Notes: generated by a model not told the origin, from the sequence alone. Counted from the stretch's first letter, positions 52,860-64,000 are shown. The stretch is DNA of 64,000 nucleotides from Siphlonurus alternatus (GCA_949825025.1 OX463784.1:8749431-8813430); one strand, 5' to 3'. Numbers and translations are program-made.

Positions 52860-53030
52860 TCACGAAGCAACTTCTTCTCACAACGACGTGAGACGAGTGG
52901 GAGTCTTGGCTCACGAAATCTTCTCTCTAGGGTGAAAGGTACATAGACGCAAGTTCGCCATCATCGGGGGAGTAGGTCAACATTCAGAGGTCAAACGTCA
53001 CGTGACCTCACGATTTCTTTAGACTCATCT
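52860..53030. promoter_or_regulatory. GC-richer island with AGGTCA and E-box motifs
   Basis: It is not part of any repeat I recognise. AGGTCA occurs at 52974-52979 and 52988-52993 (direct, 8-base gap), and TGACCT at 53003-53008. The last overlaps the palindrome GTCACGTGAC (52997-53006), which contains the E-box CACGTG. Short ORFs only. Possible enhancer or promoter; no functional evidence. Confidence 0.28.
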
Positions 53031-55385
53031 TTAACATAAAAGAATAGAGAGTTGATAAAAAAAATGTATATTGTATTTTTTAATAAAAAGAGAAAGTTAT
53101 TAATTAAAGATGCTAATATTTTTTTATATCAATTACTTAATTATATATACTTTTTTTATTGGTAGTATTTGTTATTTAAGAATTTTGTATTGTTAAAGTG
53201 TTTGAGTAATAGGTTGTTCTGTTAAAGTACACCTAGAGAAATCACGAATGTCACCTCTGGTCTTTTTGGGGGCGTTACTATATAGTCTATGCTGGAGGCG
53301 TGGTGAATTTAACTTTTTTGTAATGGCTTAAATGAGTGCTCTTATCACATCTACCAAAATTGTAAATATTTTTGTCTCTTGTAGTGGGAGTTTTAGAAAA
53401 ACTGGCAGTAACGTTTCGATTGCCCTTAGGTGTAAATAAGCAATAGATAGTTAGTTGTTAAAATAAAACGCTAAATAATGTACCGAAATGTAAGAAAAAG
53501 TATATGCGGGAGTTCAAATGTAATTTTCACTAATCTGTAATATTATGACTTGTAATATTATTATTATTTGATCAGTATAAATAATTAATTACACGATACA
53601 CTTAATGATTTAAAAAAATAAATATTTTTCAAATACTATACTTTTTCAAATTATGTTTTTCTTCACTAATTTTATTGTTACTATATATTATTAAAATTTT
53701 TATCATGACCAGCTGCATGTACCGTAATAGTATTTGCTACAATATACGACATTATAAGATAAATATTATAAATTACAAATATTGTCATATAAATTTATAT
53801 ATGAGCACTTTTACTAATTACTCTAATTAAATGCAAAGTGCACTCACGTTTGACAATAATTGTAAATGAAGAACCGAGTGTTTTCAAGTGTAATATGCAC
53901 CGCAAACAATATGATTATTTTATTAATAACGTAATTTTATACTTGAAGTGAGAAATTATACTAATTAGCAATAAATTAGCAAAAGGAACTAAGTTAATAA
54001 TATGAATGAGTACTATATTAACAATACTATTTACGAAGGTGCAATGTAACTTATTATAGGAATTAAAATCATTATTTCTTCAGTGTAAAATAATAAGAAG
54101 CAATTTAATGTTTAAAGTTGTGTAATAATAATTAATAATTTATATATTTTATATTTTGATCGGATAATTAATGCAAAAAATTGTAGTTGCAAAATAGTAA
54201 ACAATTAATTTCTTAGTAAAAATTAGATCGAGTTTGAATATTTTTAAGGCTTTAAATTTTTTGCTTTTCTAACCAAAATTATAAATAATTTTGGAAAAAG
54301 TAATATCAAGAACACCCTTTAAAAGATATTTAATTTGAATCTGATATCTTTCATACTTACTGCATAAAAATAACCGTAAAAAAAAAGTAAAAAAGAAAAA
54401 TATAATATATTATTTATTATCTATAATCAACAATTAATTTTGATCTTGTATTTATCCAATTACTAAATCTATTTTATATTTTAGAATTTTAGTATACTAT
54501 CATAATTTATTACAAATTTAACATCATTAAAATAAAATCATGTTCTATTTAATGTAACACCATAAAAAAATATAATATAAATAAATTACGTTTAATAATA
54601 ATAATAATAGTTTACGAAGTCGTTTAGTACAAAATTACAAACTGTAAATTAAGCCTCTCTAGAACCATTTTTACGATCAAATATATCGTTAAGAGAAATT
54701 TTCAAGGGTAATATGATAGGTTACTTGAACTTTCCAAACTTTTAATGATGAAACTTTGAGATACTCATGTGATTTATATAGAGTATATGAACCGTAAAAA
54801 AAGGTAAATAATGAAGTATCAGGGCTTGCAATTTTTTTTTTTTAACTTTTGAAAAATGAGTGATAAATTTTACATCATTGAACTTTTGCATCTTAATATA
54901 AATCAATCTTCATTTTTCATTATTGACTTTTATGTTTATACTTTAATAAAGAAATGATAAATTATTGCGGTTATGGAGAATATTTTACATGTTTTATAGT
55001 AAACATGTACAGCACGATCTTGACTCCTGCCTCATTTGCTAGAGCTGCAGCTCCAATACACAAAAATATGTAATTTGCAATTTCTGGAGATGTAAAAAAA
55101 GCACCCCAAGAGAGTTTTAATTCATCACGCCTCCATAGATTGCATGGTAACGCCTTATATAAACAGAACATGAATGTTATACTTTCCTAATATGCTAGAG
55201 CTGCACCTAAACAAAGGCAGAGAAATTCAAGCTGCAATTTTTATCAATAATTATGAAAAAAAAGCAAATTGAAGGTAAAAAGCTAAAGGTTGTCTTATTT
55301 ATTACGGCAAGGTTTCCAACCAACTAAAGGTTCATTCTTACGCCAGACCTCTTAGGAAAAAGTTTTGATGGTCATAATCAAGTTA
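53031..55385. other. AT-rich interval with scattered repeat fragments
   Basis: The block near 53268-53315 (GGCGTTACTATA, GGAGGCGTGGTGAA) recurs inverted at about 55122-55155 (TTCATCACGCCTCCATAG, TGGTAACGCC), so a repeat family is present in two diverged copies. The minus-strand 66-codon frame at 54971-55171 overlaps the second copy and is probably repeat sequence rather than a gene. Remaining sequence is AT-rich. Confidence 0.45.
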
Positions 55386-55513
55386 CGCATTTGCCTAATT
55401 TAAATAAGGAAACGTGGAAACCTCAGTCAGAATGGTCGATAATATCATTACCAGTCTATGCATTTCAAAAAAGAATTGACAACGCCCCTTGAAATATGTC
55501 CTAAAAACACATT
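55386..55513 (-). repeat. Family P repeat with inverted SINE tail, copy 1
   Basis: TTTGCCTAATTTAAATAAGG, GTGGAAACCTCAGTCAGAAT, CCAGTCTATGCATTTCAAAA and AACGCCCCTTGAAATATGTC align with 59296-59413. The AACCTCAGTCAGAATGGTCG block is the inverse of the SINE common tail. It abuts a family B element directly at CACATTAA. Confidence 0.65.
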
Positions 55514-55725
55514 AAAGGAAGGTAACAAGGCCAATGTTAAAAAAAATCCCTCACTTAAAAATTATGAAAAAAAAAAACATTTAAAATATTTTCCTCTACA
55601 TCCCCTATCATTTGCTAAAATATCAGGTACGATCTAGTTTTTGAATTATTAATTTTTAAAGTTGACTTTTATAACATGGAGAAATGAAACTTTCATGTTA
55701 AATTAGTAAACTTTAAAAATCCCCA
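55512..55725 (+). mobile_element. Family B element, copy 3, truncated
   Basis: TTAAAGGAAGGTAACAAGGC, AATGTTAAAAAAAATCCC, CTAAAATATCAGG and the start of the second arm (AACTTTCATGTTAAATTAGT) are present; the right terminus is missing. Confidence 0.65.
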
Positions 55726-56177
55726 AAACTAAATTTATAATTGAAACGTTTATACTGTCCTAAAGTGTATACTATAAATACCTATTTGCAAAGTTAACTT
55801 ACTGTAGACAAGTTAACCTTCGACATAATGTATTTAATTATAATCTAAGATTTTTAGTTAATTATCTTTCAACCACTTTCTCCTTCATTTACCGAACAGA
55901 TTTTGAGTCATTAATGGGAAAAGTTTGAATTGCCTGAGGATTATTTATTAACAGCTTCTCGATGAAGACGACAATCATTTATCTTGCCTTTGTCTCATTA
56001 GTCTGTAAAAATGTCATCTCATTAATAACGTCTTGAATGGAATATAAAATTTAATTAATAAGAAGAGGTAGAAAAATAATTATCTACAACATAGTTTTCA
56101 TTCAAAAAGTTTTAACTACGATTTAGACTTGAATTTCTCAGTTTGTCGCAGTCCCAACGTTTTATTAATAAATTTTA
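55726..56177. other. AT-rich non-coding interval
   Basis: No features. Confidence 0.5.
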
Positions 56178-56515
56178 CATAGTCAATCCTAGCAGTCCAT
56201 ACCAATTGTGACTGTGAGAACCATGGAAACCTAAATCAGGATGGTCGTTGATTGATGGATCAATCTTTCGCTACTACCATAATGGACATAATTCACGAAG
56301 CAGTTATTCAGGTTTCTAACCACGTTTAGCTTAACTAGGGCGGTTTAACACGTAAAACAGGTATATAGTTAAACGTGGTTAAGCTGAACGTGGTTAGAAA
56401 CCCGGCTAATTGCTTCGTGAATCGCACCCAATATATGTATAAATTTTAGCTGTGCCTGGGATAGAACTCACAACCATTCATTTAATTAAGAACTGTATGA
56501 TATAACCAATTAAAA
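56178..56515 (-). mobile_element. tRNA-headed SINE, inverted, interrupted by family A
   Basis: Read on the minus strand, GTGAGTTCTATCCCAGGC near 56456 is the B-box. The tail appears as CGACCATCCTGATTTAGGTT and CCATGGTTCTCACAG near 56215-56250. Both match the SINE at 35098 with many substitutions. The family A element at 56284-56429 sits between head and tail. This is an older SINE copy than that at 35098. Confidence 0.7.
56284..56429. mobile_element. Family A TIR element, copy 5, nested in a SINE
   Basis: Starts GGACATAATTCACGAAGCAG (left end diverged) and ends GCTTCGTGAATCGCACCC. Arms hold TTCTAACCACGTTTAGC and GCTGAACGTGGTTAGAAA. AAT on both sides (56281-56283, 56430-56432) is a 3-bp target duplication. 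Confidence 0.8.
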
Positions 56516-56774
56516 TACTTTTAAACAAGTATGGGAGCAATTAAGAATATTATCAGAGAAATATCAAGCTAGAAGTATAATTTAACAATGAAATATGAGA
56601 AATATCATGCAGTCCCACTCTAAATTAATTCAGTGTTAATATTTCTATGTAAATTAGGAGTATATTTTACAAATTAGAAAAGTAAAGAGGTGACATTTCA
56701 GTCCCTTGTGGGTGTCCCTAACAAGAAAATTTGCATAATATTTGACGCACTTATTTGAGTTTCTTCTGGCATAA
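56516..56774. other. AT-rich non-coding interval
   Basis: Nothing recognised. Confidence 0.45.
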
Positions 56775-56872
56775 AGTCGTTCCCATTTATCTTTGGTTTT
56801 GACGTCACGTGACTCTCCAATTAGAATTGTATTGGAGGAAAAGGTTCATATCAAAGATAAATGGGGACGACT
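56775..56872. repeat. Hairpin with CRE/E-box in the loop
   Basis: AGTCGTTCCCATTTATCTTTG pairs with CAAAGATAAATGGGGACGACT with one mismatch. The interior has TTTTGACGTCACGTGACTC (CRE-like joined to CACGTG) and a second small stem CTCCAAT/ATTGGAG. No second copy in the window. Confidence 0.7.
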
Positions 56873-57742
56873 ATAGCTTGTTTTATAATAAGACAAATAG
56901 AGCTCTTGATATAATATTATGTAAATTGTAAATATCAAGTTCCTAAAGAAGATAAAAAAGCTCTGAAATAAATAATAAAAAGTGAAAACATCTTCAAAAT
57001 AATTATACTTTTCTTTTGAAGAAATTTTCAAAGAATTAACATTTCTTCTTTGGCAATTTTTTATCCTTTTCCTTTAACTTTTATAAAGTTTAAATTATTT
57101 AAAAAGTATAAAAAAAATTTCAAAGCAATGTATACCAAGATATTTTTTAATGTGATGTCAATATAAAATAGAATCAACAGTTAATAAGATTATTTTAATT
57201 GATGAAGCTTCAAATTATACTTTCATGTTGTAATAAGTACAAGTTAATTAATGTTCAAATTCTTAAGAGAAGAGTTTATACATTTAGAACAGAGGCCATA
57301 ATAATTTTTATTTATTTAAAAAATATAAAAAAACTTTAATTAATATGTATGTTCGTCACATTGAAGACGAGTTGAAAATTTTAATGGAAACCTTAAAAAT
57401 ATTTATAATAAAAATTTTGTGAACCAAATATATATTTCTTGGGCAAATTTAAAGTTTAACCATGCATTTATATTTTGTTCAAGAATATAATCTATAATAC
57501 TGATTCAATAGGAAAGTTTAAAAAATATAGGTACTTCTTACTAAAATAAATCAAATTACGTATTTAAAATACATTAACAATAATCATTTGTCATTAATTT
57601 TCTGCCTATCAAAATTGTAAATTCTGAGATGAGAAAAAAAAATGCAAATTAAAAATAAACAAAACTCCAATATTTTACTTTAAAATAATTATTTGTACAT
57701 ATTTAGTATAGAATAATAAAACTTAGCAGGCGAAGTAGACAT
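56873..57742. other. AT-rich non-coding interval
   Basis: No features. Confidence 0.5.
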
Positions 57743-58067
57743 TATAAACTATTTTTGTTTTACATACCATTTGATGTATGCTGGGCAATCTTCGCCGATC
57801 CTTTATTTTATGCAACACTCTACAATTAGCACTGATTTTAATAATATTTAAATTAAGTATATGCATATGCATATGTTATTTTAATAATTATTATTCACAA
57901 AAAATTGTACATTTTTTGTGAATAATAATTAATAAAATAACATATGCATATACTTAATTTAAATATTATTAAAATCAGTGCTAATTGTAGAGTGTTGCAT
58001 AAAATAAAGGATCGGCGAAGATTGCCCAGCATACATCAAATGGTATGTAAAACAAAAATAGTTTATA
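57743..58067. mobile_element. Near-perfect 325-bp palindrome
   Basis: Arms of about 160 bp run from TATAAACTATTTTTGTTTTA to its complement. They include CCATTTGATGTATGCTGGGC, AATCTTCGCCGATCC and TAGCACTGATTTTAATAA. By eye the arms differ by one 6-base GCATAT insertion in the left arm and one substitution. The centre is ACAAAAAATTGTACATTTTTTGT. No target duplication or other copy was seen. Open frames on both strands (57944-58129, 57981-58283) are accidental. Confidence 0.85.
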
Positions 58068-58618
58068 TTTACTATAGTAAAAATATTGCCTACATTTTGT
58101 ATTATGCTTTATATAGTCCATCAAAATGACAACAGCTTGAAACAATTTGAAGTCCAAATCTCTTAAATTTTTGTAAAAAGCTTTCGATCTTAAAATTAAG
58201 AATTTCTGTTGAGAAGTCAAAATAGTTAACAAAGCATTTTCATTCTTGTTTGATAAGCCAAAGTTATATTTTCTTATCATCAAAAAGTTCCGTTAGCATA
58301 TTGTAATTAAAATACTTTCCCACATACGATCGTGCAAAGTCACATCTGATGAGTTGATCTACTCACGCTCCAGTAAATATGAAATTAAGATATGACACAA
58401 AGTCTTAGAAAGCAGACGACTTAATTCTCACATACTAAAAAGTATATGATAACGCTTAAATTTATGTAACTTGACTTTATAGTTGAAATGTTAATTGGAA
58501 GACTAACCACATGATTACACTTTACAAAGTACGCATATGATAATTATCTTATAAATATTAATATAATTATAATGTTCATACACAACGTTCGCAATTTAAT
58601 ACGAATCCGTTGAATTTC
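58068..58618. other. AT-rich non-coding interval
   Basis: No features. Confidence 0.5.
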
Positions 58619-58977
58619 TGGGTAAGATAACGTCACCAATGTTAAAAAAAATCCCTCACAAAAATTATGAAAAAAAAAAATTAAAATATTCTCCTCTACA
58701 CCCCCATTATCAGTAGCTAAAATATCAGGTATACAAATACGATCTAGTTTTTGAGTTATGAATTTTTAAATTTGACTACTTTAACATGGAAGTTTCACTT
58801 CTCCATGTTAAAGTAGTCAAATTTAAAAATTAATAACTCGAAAACTAGATCGTATTTGTACACCTGATATTTTACCTACTGATAGGGGATGTAGAGGAGA
58901 ATATTTAAAAAACAAATCGTAATTTTTGTGAGGGATTTTCTTAAACATTGGTGGCGTTATCTTACCCTATTGTTATT
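58619..58977. mobile_element. Family B palindromic element, copy 4
   Basis: Ends GGGTAAGATAACGTCACC and GGTGGCGTTATCTTACCC. Arms and centre are as in copy 1 (GTTAAAAAAAATCCCTCAC, AAATATCAGGTATACAAAT, ACTAGATCG, CATGTTAAAGTAGTCAAA). Outer TTAA is not preserved here. The copy is complete and close to copy 1. Confidence 0.82.
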
Positions 58978-59295
58978 CTTATGAGGCGTCGTCAATGGAT
59001 CTGTATATTAAACACCGTCATGTGAACGTAGTATTTTAAAGTAAAAAATATCTACTACAAAAAAAAAAAAAAAAGACAACAAAGAAAAAAAATTGATTTA
59101 ATGGAACTCCGAATCTGCTGCTGTTATTAAAGAAGTAAAAAAAGAGCATTTTATTATTTTTTAACTATTGTTAGCTTGTATTTTTATGGTATATTTCTGT
59201 GAATAAGACGCTTAAGTATTCCAAAATAGAGGTATGTACAAAAGAAGGTATATATAATAAGAGAAATACACAATAATTTTCAACGGGATAAAGAT
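58978..59295. other. AT-rich non-coding interval
   Basis: No features. Confidence 0.5.
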
Positions 59296-59445
59296 TTGCC
59301 TAATTGAAATAAAGAATCGTGGAAACCTCAGTCAGAATGGTCGATAAATTCATTACCCGTCTATGCATCTCAAAAAAGAGTTAAAAACGCCCCTTGAAAT
59401 ATGTCCCAAAGACACATTAAGGGGAAGATAACACGGCCAATGTGT
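59296..59445 (-). repeat. Family P repeat, copy 2, with family B stub
   Basis: Aligns with 55386-55513 and continues past CACATTAA into the first ~30 bp of family B (GGGGAAGATAACACGGCCAA), where it stops. The same junction in both copies indicates that P and B were joined before duplication. Confidence 0.65.
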
Positions 59446-60006
59446 TTATCAATTATTAATTATTCATCAGTAAAAATATTAAAATAAATTAAGACTATAA
59501 TTTTTAAAAAAATTTAGGGATTTTGTGTAATGTAGGTATCATACATATTATATCGGTTTACTCTGTACCAAGTTGATAAAGTTCTAATCATCTCACGTTG
59601 CTATTAAATCTGCTAAATGATTTCCACTCCATGAAACTCATTATAATAACATGCTTTGTACTCGAACCCACATCGTTTTCATCAAAACTTTTATCATATC
59701 GAAAACTTTTTGTTGATATAAGTACTTAAAACTTAAATGTAAAAATTATAATTTAATATATTTTCATAAATTCTTGTTAATACTTCCAAGAAATTCAAGG
59801 GTTTTATACAGCTTACGTCGTGTGTTATTTTAATGGAAGTTGAAATGTTAATGGTTGTGATAAAGAAACGATTATCTGAATGAAAATTTTATTTTATCCG
59901 AGTTAAATTTTACGTTTCAAATTTATCAAATATTTTGTCATGTTATTTGTTACAATAAAATCGAGTTGTATACTGTAAGTATCCAACCATATTAAATGTT
60001 GTTAAC
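59446..60006. other. AT-rich non-coding interval
   Basis: No features. Confidence 0.5.
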
Positions 60007-60145
60007 GGGAGCGATTCACGAAGCAGTTATCCAGGTTTCTAACCACGTTTAACTGGGGTCGTTTAACACGTAAAACAGGCATACTTAAACGTGGTTAAGC
60101 TAAACATGGTTAAGAAACCTGGCTAACTGCTTCGTGAATTCACCC
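60007..60145. mobile_element. Family A TIR element, copy 6
   Basis: GGGAGCGATTCACGAAGCAG at the left, CTGCTTCGTGAATTCACCC at the right; arms CCAGGTTTCTAACCACG and GGTTAAGAAACCTGG. The 3-bp duplication is unclear; TTAA lies 1-2 bp outside both ends (GTTAAC left, AGTTAA right). Confidence 0.8.
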
Positions 60146-61075
60146 AGTTAATGTTTAATAAAAAAAAGTACTGTAATAAAAAAAATTATCACAAAACGAG
60201 TTTACGTAAACAAATTTTATTAATTATTAATTGTTAAAACATTTCTGTGTATTTAATTTTTAATTGTTATTATCATTATTTTTTATTTATTATTTTTTTT
60301 TAATTTCATTAACTGTTTAATATTTTTGTGTCATTAAATATTTAATATTATAAATAAAACAAATATCACATACATTTCTAAACTTTGAAAAAAGAATATT
60401 TCATCATTTGTCTTGGTCCATACGAAAGTATGGTAACAATTATGGTTTAAATTGAATTATATTCAAGTTTATATTATTATAGAATAATGTAATGAATTGC
60501 TATATAATAATTATAGTACTTATTGCTCACAAAATCTGTAATTTTGTGTATAAATTCCCTCACTTATATGTCCATATTATACATTTTCGTATAATTATAC
60601 TTTCTCTTTATTTGGACGTGAGAATATTTTCATTATTAAATAAAAGAACAAGATAATATGTTATACATGAAATAAAGGTAGAGTTATTATTAAACATTTT
60701 AATTACTCTAATTAATCTAATAATTTCTATTGTTTAATATGTTAATTATACAGTTACATAATAATATATATCATTATTACTTCACTAACAATGGTATTGT
60801 TTAAATTGAGGTGAATACTGACATATTTTTTTATAAAACAAGATGATCATAATGATGATGTCGATAATATTCAATTTATAAATCGTGAAGTTGATTCGTG
60901 ATATGCAAATTATGCAATCAATATACAATTGTATTCAATATCATGTTGTAATAAATATCTTAATGATACATCTTCAATTCAGAAAAATAAATCAGATAGT
61001 TTTTTTTTTTCATTAATGGACATTGTAATACATGAAATATATGGATTGGGAGTGAATAAATTCAATTAACGATTG
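60146..61075. other. AT-rich non-coding interval
   Basis: No features. Confidence 0.5.
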
Positions 61076-61394
61076 ATCTCAGTTACTGCTGGAGTCAAAG
61101 AATATTTTCCTACGAAGGAATCGATTAAAATAAATTTAAAAAAATCGAGAATGTTCTAAAACTTAATCACTTATGGTTTGAGCAAATTCAGTCTCGCAGT
61201 TTTCTTACAACAACTCCATTTCCGGTTTTCGTCCATAAGGCCAATGTTAAACTTTTACCTCAGTTTTCACAAATTCAAAATTTGTATGCCACCTATTAAT
61301 GGTGAGTTTTTAAGTCCCCTGCAAGTTTTGTTGTATTCAAGTGCTACGATTGCGGGATAACAACCTACACTGACAAGTGAGATTCATCCTTGAT
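61076..61394 (+). mobile_element. Family E TIR element, copy 3
   Basis: Left end TTAACGATTGATCTCA, right end GTGAGATTCATCCTTGA (outer TTAA mutated). The body matches 6185-6519 through TCACTTATGGTTTGAGCAAA, CCGGTTTTCGTCCATAAGG and CAGTTTTCACAAA, lacking a short segment after CACAAA. The 60-codon frame at 61178 is the element read through. Confidence 0.75.
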
Positions 61395-62171
61395 GAATTT
61401 TTTTTAATATTTATTAGGGATGAGAAATCAGAAAAAGGAAGATAGCGAGGGAGAGTTAATACGTTTTACGTATCGATTATTTGATTACAATTACTAATGT
61501 ATGTAATATGTAATTACCAAAGTTTTAAATGCCGTCATCTGATGAAGTTCAATGAAACTGAATATTAATTTATTACATAAAAATATACAATATATTATGA
61601 GAGGCCCTTAAAATACAGATGGTTCATCCGAATAAATTATGCATTTATTTCATAAATCAAAATAATGTATTGATTTTTGATTGTACCACAATATAAGCAC
61701 GTAGAAAATTGAATAATCACACAAAAGTTATAAAAATAACATTTATATTTTAATTAAATATCTTAGACGAAGCAATTTTTAAAATAACTTATTTGGAAGT
61801 CTATTTTTTATCGACTAAAAGTAAATGAGTTATAGATGAGAAATAAAACGTATACATTTTTTTCTTGTTAAAAAAATTGTTGCTATAGAAGCAAAAATTG
61901 TAGGAAATTCAATTTACATTTTAATCTTGCTTGATCTTCAGTTTTTTTCACGTAATGTCGAAACGTAATAAAAAAGTGTCATTTATTTTTTTGATTTTCT
62001 TGAAAATGTGATATAAAATATTTTTCATTACACGAGCTATTTTCATGGCTGTAATTTCAAATCATATTGTTTTTCTAATGGAAATATAAATGCACTAAAA
62101 AAAACTGCTTCTTTGATATTATATATATAGTAATATCAATTTTTGATTCCTCTATTATACGATAAATATTA
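61395..62171. other. AT-rich non-coding interval
   Basis: No features. Confidence 0.5.
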
Positions 62172-62292
62172 TACACACAAATTTTCCTTGCAAGAAAATT
62201 TCATCTCTATACAAACAAAAGGAATTTTCTTGTAAGTTAAACATGTATAAAATAATTAGAAAAATTGTATCTTGTAATACCGGCTTTATCAA
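62172..62292. mobile_element. Family I hairpin, copy 1 (decayed)
   Basis: AATTTTCCTTGCAAGAAAAT pairs imperfectly with GGAATTTTCTTGTAAG-TTAA; downstream AAATTGTATCTTGTAATACCGG matches the right side of copy 2. Confidence 0.55.
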
Positions 62293-62849
62293 TGAAAAAA
62301 TACATTACTGTATCAATATTAGAATGATATAGGACAATGCAGTCCCTACAACGAGTAGTGACAATTTCATGCTTTCCCGAGGTGTTATTTTCACTTTGAC
62401 ATGGTACTGCACCTAGCGTTCACAGTTTACACGTTTTATAAGTTTAACCATTTTCTGTTAACTATTGGTGGAATACACATTTGGTCGGAATTTAGTATAC
62501 AGAATAAGATTTTCGTTGATTTGCAGGGTAATTTATGTATTATGGCATTTTTAAGTTTGTAATATATTATTTCTTTACTTGAGCAAAATTAAAGCTTACA
62601 ATACATCGTTTTTCAGAATCAGTAATACATTACTATGGCATGTAACGGTCAATAAATTATTTATTAAAATTATAAGTATTATATTGAATTATTTTGTCGA
62701 CTAAAAAGAAAAACAAAATTCTTATTTTTTAATAAATTATTTAAAATTTTAATTAAAAGTAACAAATAAAAATATGATATAATTTTTATATTAAATTAAT
62801 ATGTATATAATATTTACTAATAAAAAATAATTTTTTAGACTTTATATTG

Positions 62850-62997
62850 AGACTAATCTACGATACAATTTTTCTATTTATTGCATACAATTTTTCCTTA
62901 CAAGAAAACTTCAACTCCATTTGTTTGTAGGGACATAGGAGTTTCTTGTAAGGAAAAATTGTAAGCAAAATTGTATCGTGTAATACCGGTTTAATCT
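62850..62997. mobile_element. Family I hairpin, copy 2
   Basis: TTGCATACAATTTTTCCTTA-CAAGAAA pairs with TTTCTTGTAAGGAAAAATTG. Outer stem ACGATACAATTT pairs with AAATTGTATCGT. The right flank TAATACCGG is shared with copy 1, 700 bp upstream. Confidence 0.72.
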
Positions 62998-64000
62998 AAT
63001 TACAAATTTGCAAATCAGGTAAAGGAAAACGTTACGATAATCTCTAGTTCCTCTAGCACGACGTTACTACGTACCTATCCGATCGTGTTGCTAGCCTTGA
63101 TCTAATAAATTAACGAGATCGTGATTATTACCAGCTTCATCAAACACTGCTTGATGCTCTCGCGTTGCATCATTAGACTCTCACTAAATTTACCTATCTA
63201 TATGCAAGGCAATTTTCATCATTGTGTTTTCTTATGCAATTTTCAATCTGATTTAATATGAATTTAGATTCTAATGATATTTATGATTGATGCTAACCTT
63301 GTAATATTAAAATTTTAATGTACTTCGTCAATCTAAATTTACATTTTCGTTACTCATTTTATCAAAGACTTTGCAACTTTTTACTGCAAAATAATTTTTA
63401 ATAATTTTAAAGTAAATTTTCATTTTTTTTTTTTTTTTTTTAATATGCGTTTTTATTTCTAATTCTATTATTTTTTAATTTTTAAAATTTTTAGTTTTAA
63501 ACAAAATTTATGGCTTGAAATTAAAATTTGTATGCTAAATTATAATATTACGTAAAACAAGTAATAAGTTAATTTAAAGTTTTTAAATACAGAAGAACTG
63601 CCACATTGATCACTCTTGAAGAAAATTGTAATGTTCCTATATTTTGGCTGCGCAAATCTAAAGAATACAAAATATGAAAATGGTAATTTTGTTAAGGCTT
63701 AACCTGAGATATTCGGACGAAAAAAGTCGTATCGACAGATGTTCTTGAAATTAATTTGGTAGACTTACAACAATTGTCCAAATACTACTGATTTTTTTCA
63801 GATTTTTTTAACCGTTGGTTTAATTATAATTAATTTATTTAAATGTGTATTTTGTATCCTTTCAATGTTAAATTTTTCAATCAACATTACACAAAAACGG
63901 CTCGAGAATTTTTTTAAAATTTTACACAGATTAAAAGCTAATTTTTTGGACTATTTTTCTGAATTGTTTTCATATATTTCGAACCGTGGCGATGACCGTT
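62998..64000. other. Non-coding interval to the window end
   Basis: Slightly GC-richer, apparently unique sequence at about 63020-63200, then AT-rich with T21 near 63424-63441. Frames are closed; nothing gene-like. Confidence 0.45.

Noticed and set aside
54971..55171. Minus-strand 66-codon frame as a small membrane protein
   Set aside because: It overlaps sequence that recurs inverted near 53268-53315, so it is probably repeat-derived; no known family recognised.

Overview
The window looks like intergenic or intronic DNA from a large, strongly AT-rich animal genome. I can defend no protein-coding gene, functional tRNA gene or functional rRNA gene in it. The six frames are broken everywhere. 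The open frames that exist are short, or come from GA/CT, TTTA or GC-rich tandem repeats, and none shows a domain I recognise. The metazoan assignment rests on SINEs with 5S-rRNA-like and tRNA-like heads and on hAT-, piggyBac- and PIF/Harbinger-like non-autonomous DNA transposons. An arthropod is my best guess, not a demonstrated fact.

The content is layers of small non-autonomous elements, grouped here by letter from sequence similarity within the window. A: ~145-155 bp terminal-inverted-repeat (TIR) elements with GATTCACGAAGCAGTTA ends, six copies, three with 3-bp target duplications. B: palindromes ending GGGTAAGRTAAC, often bounded by TTAA. C: palindromes with a shared TCAGATTTTTTTGAGACC stem. 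D: short hairpins with TGACGTCA in both arms. E and N: TTAA-bounded TIR elements. F and G: interspersed repeats. I: hairpins near 62-63 kb. J: a ~260-300 bp element whose three copies are each interrupted by another element. L: palindromes around GTCTTGGAAAATGTCC. M: a hAT-like element carrying a GC-rich satellite. Several are nested, which gives relative ages (A in J; A in a SINE; a B half-element in J; M in L).

Layout: 1-8 kb is AT-rich with J+A, F/G, C, N and E copies. At 8.05 kb there is a 164-bp hAT-like element. 10-18 kb has a poly-G tract, GA/CT/TA microsatellites, a full B palindrome, J+A, and a ~600-bp tandem duplication in which both units carry a GA array. 19-27 kb has N, B, the large L/M complex with its 41/123-bp satellite and (TTTA)n array, an F copy and an A copy. 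28-42 kb has microsatellites, C, D and B palindromes, two 5S-type SINEs, a tRNA-type SINE with a 10-bp target duplication, and J with a nested B half. 42.3-42.5 kb is a GC-richer, non-repetitive island ending in a good splice donor, the only place I would look for a gene (a first exon). 44-64 kb has further L, D, C, B, A, E and I copies and a 325-bp near-perfect palindrome at 57.7-58.1 kb.

The most notable observation is that three unrelated palindrome families (B, C, L) share one part between copies while the rest of the arms differs between copies, yet stays self-complementary within each copy. Next is the M element: a transposon with a perfect 8-bp target duplication that has amplified a higher-order satellite inside itself.
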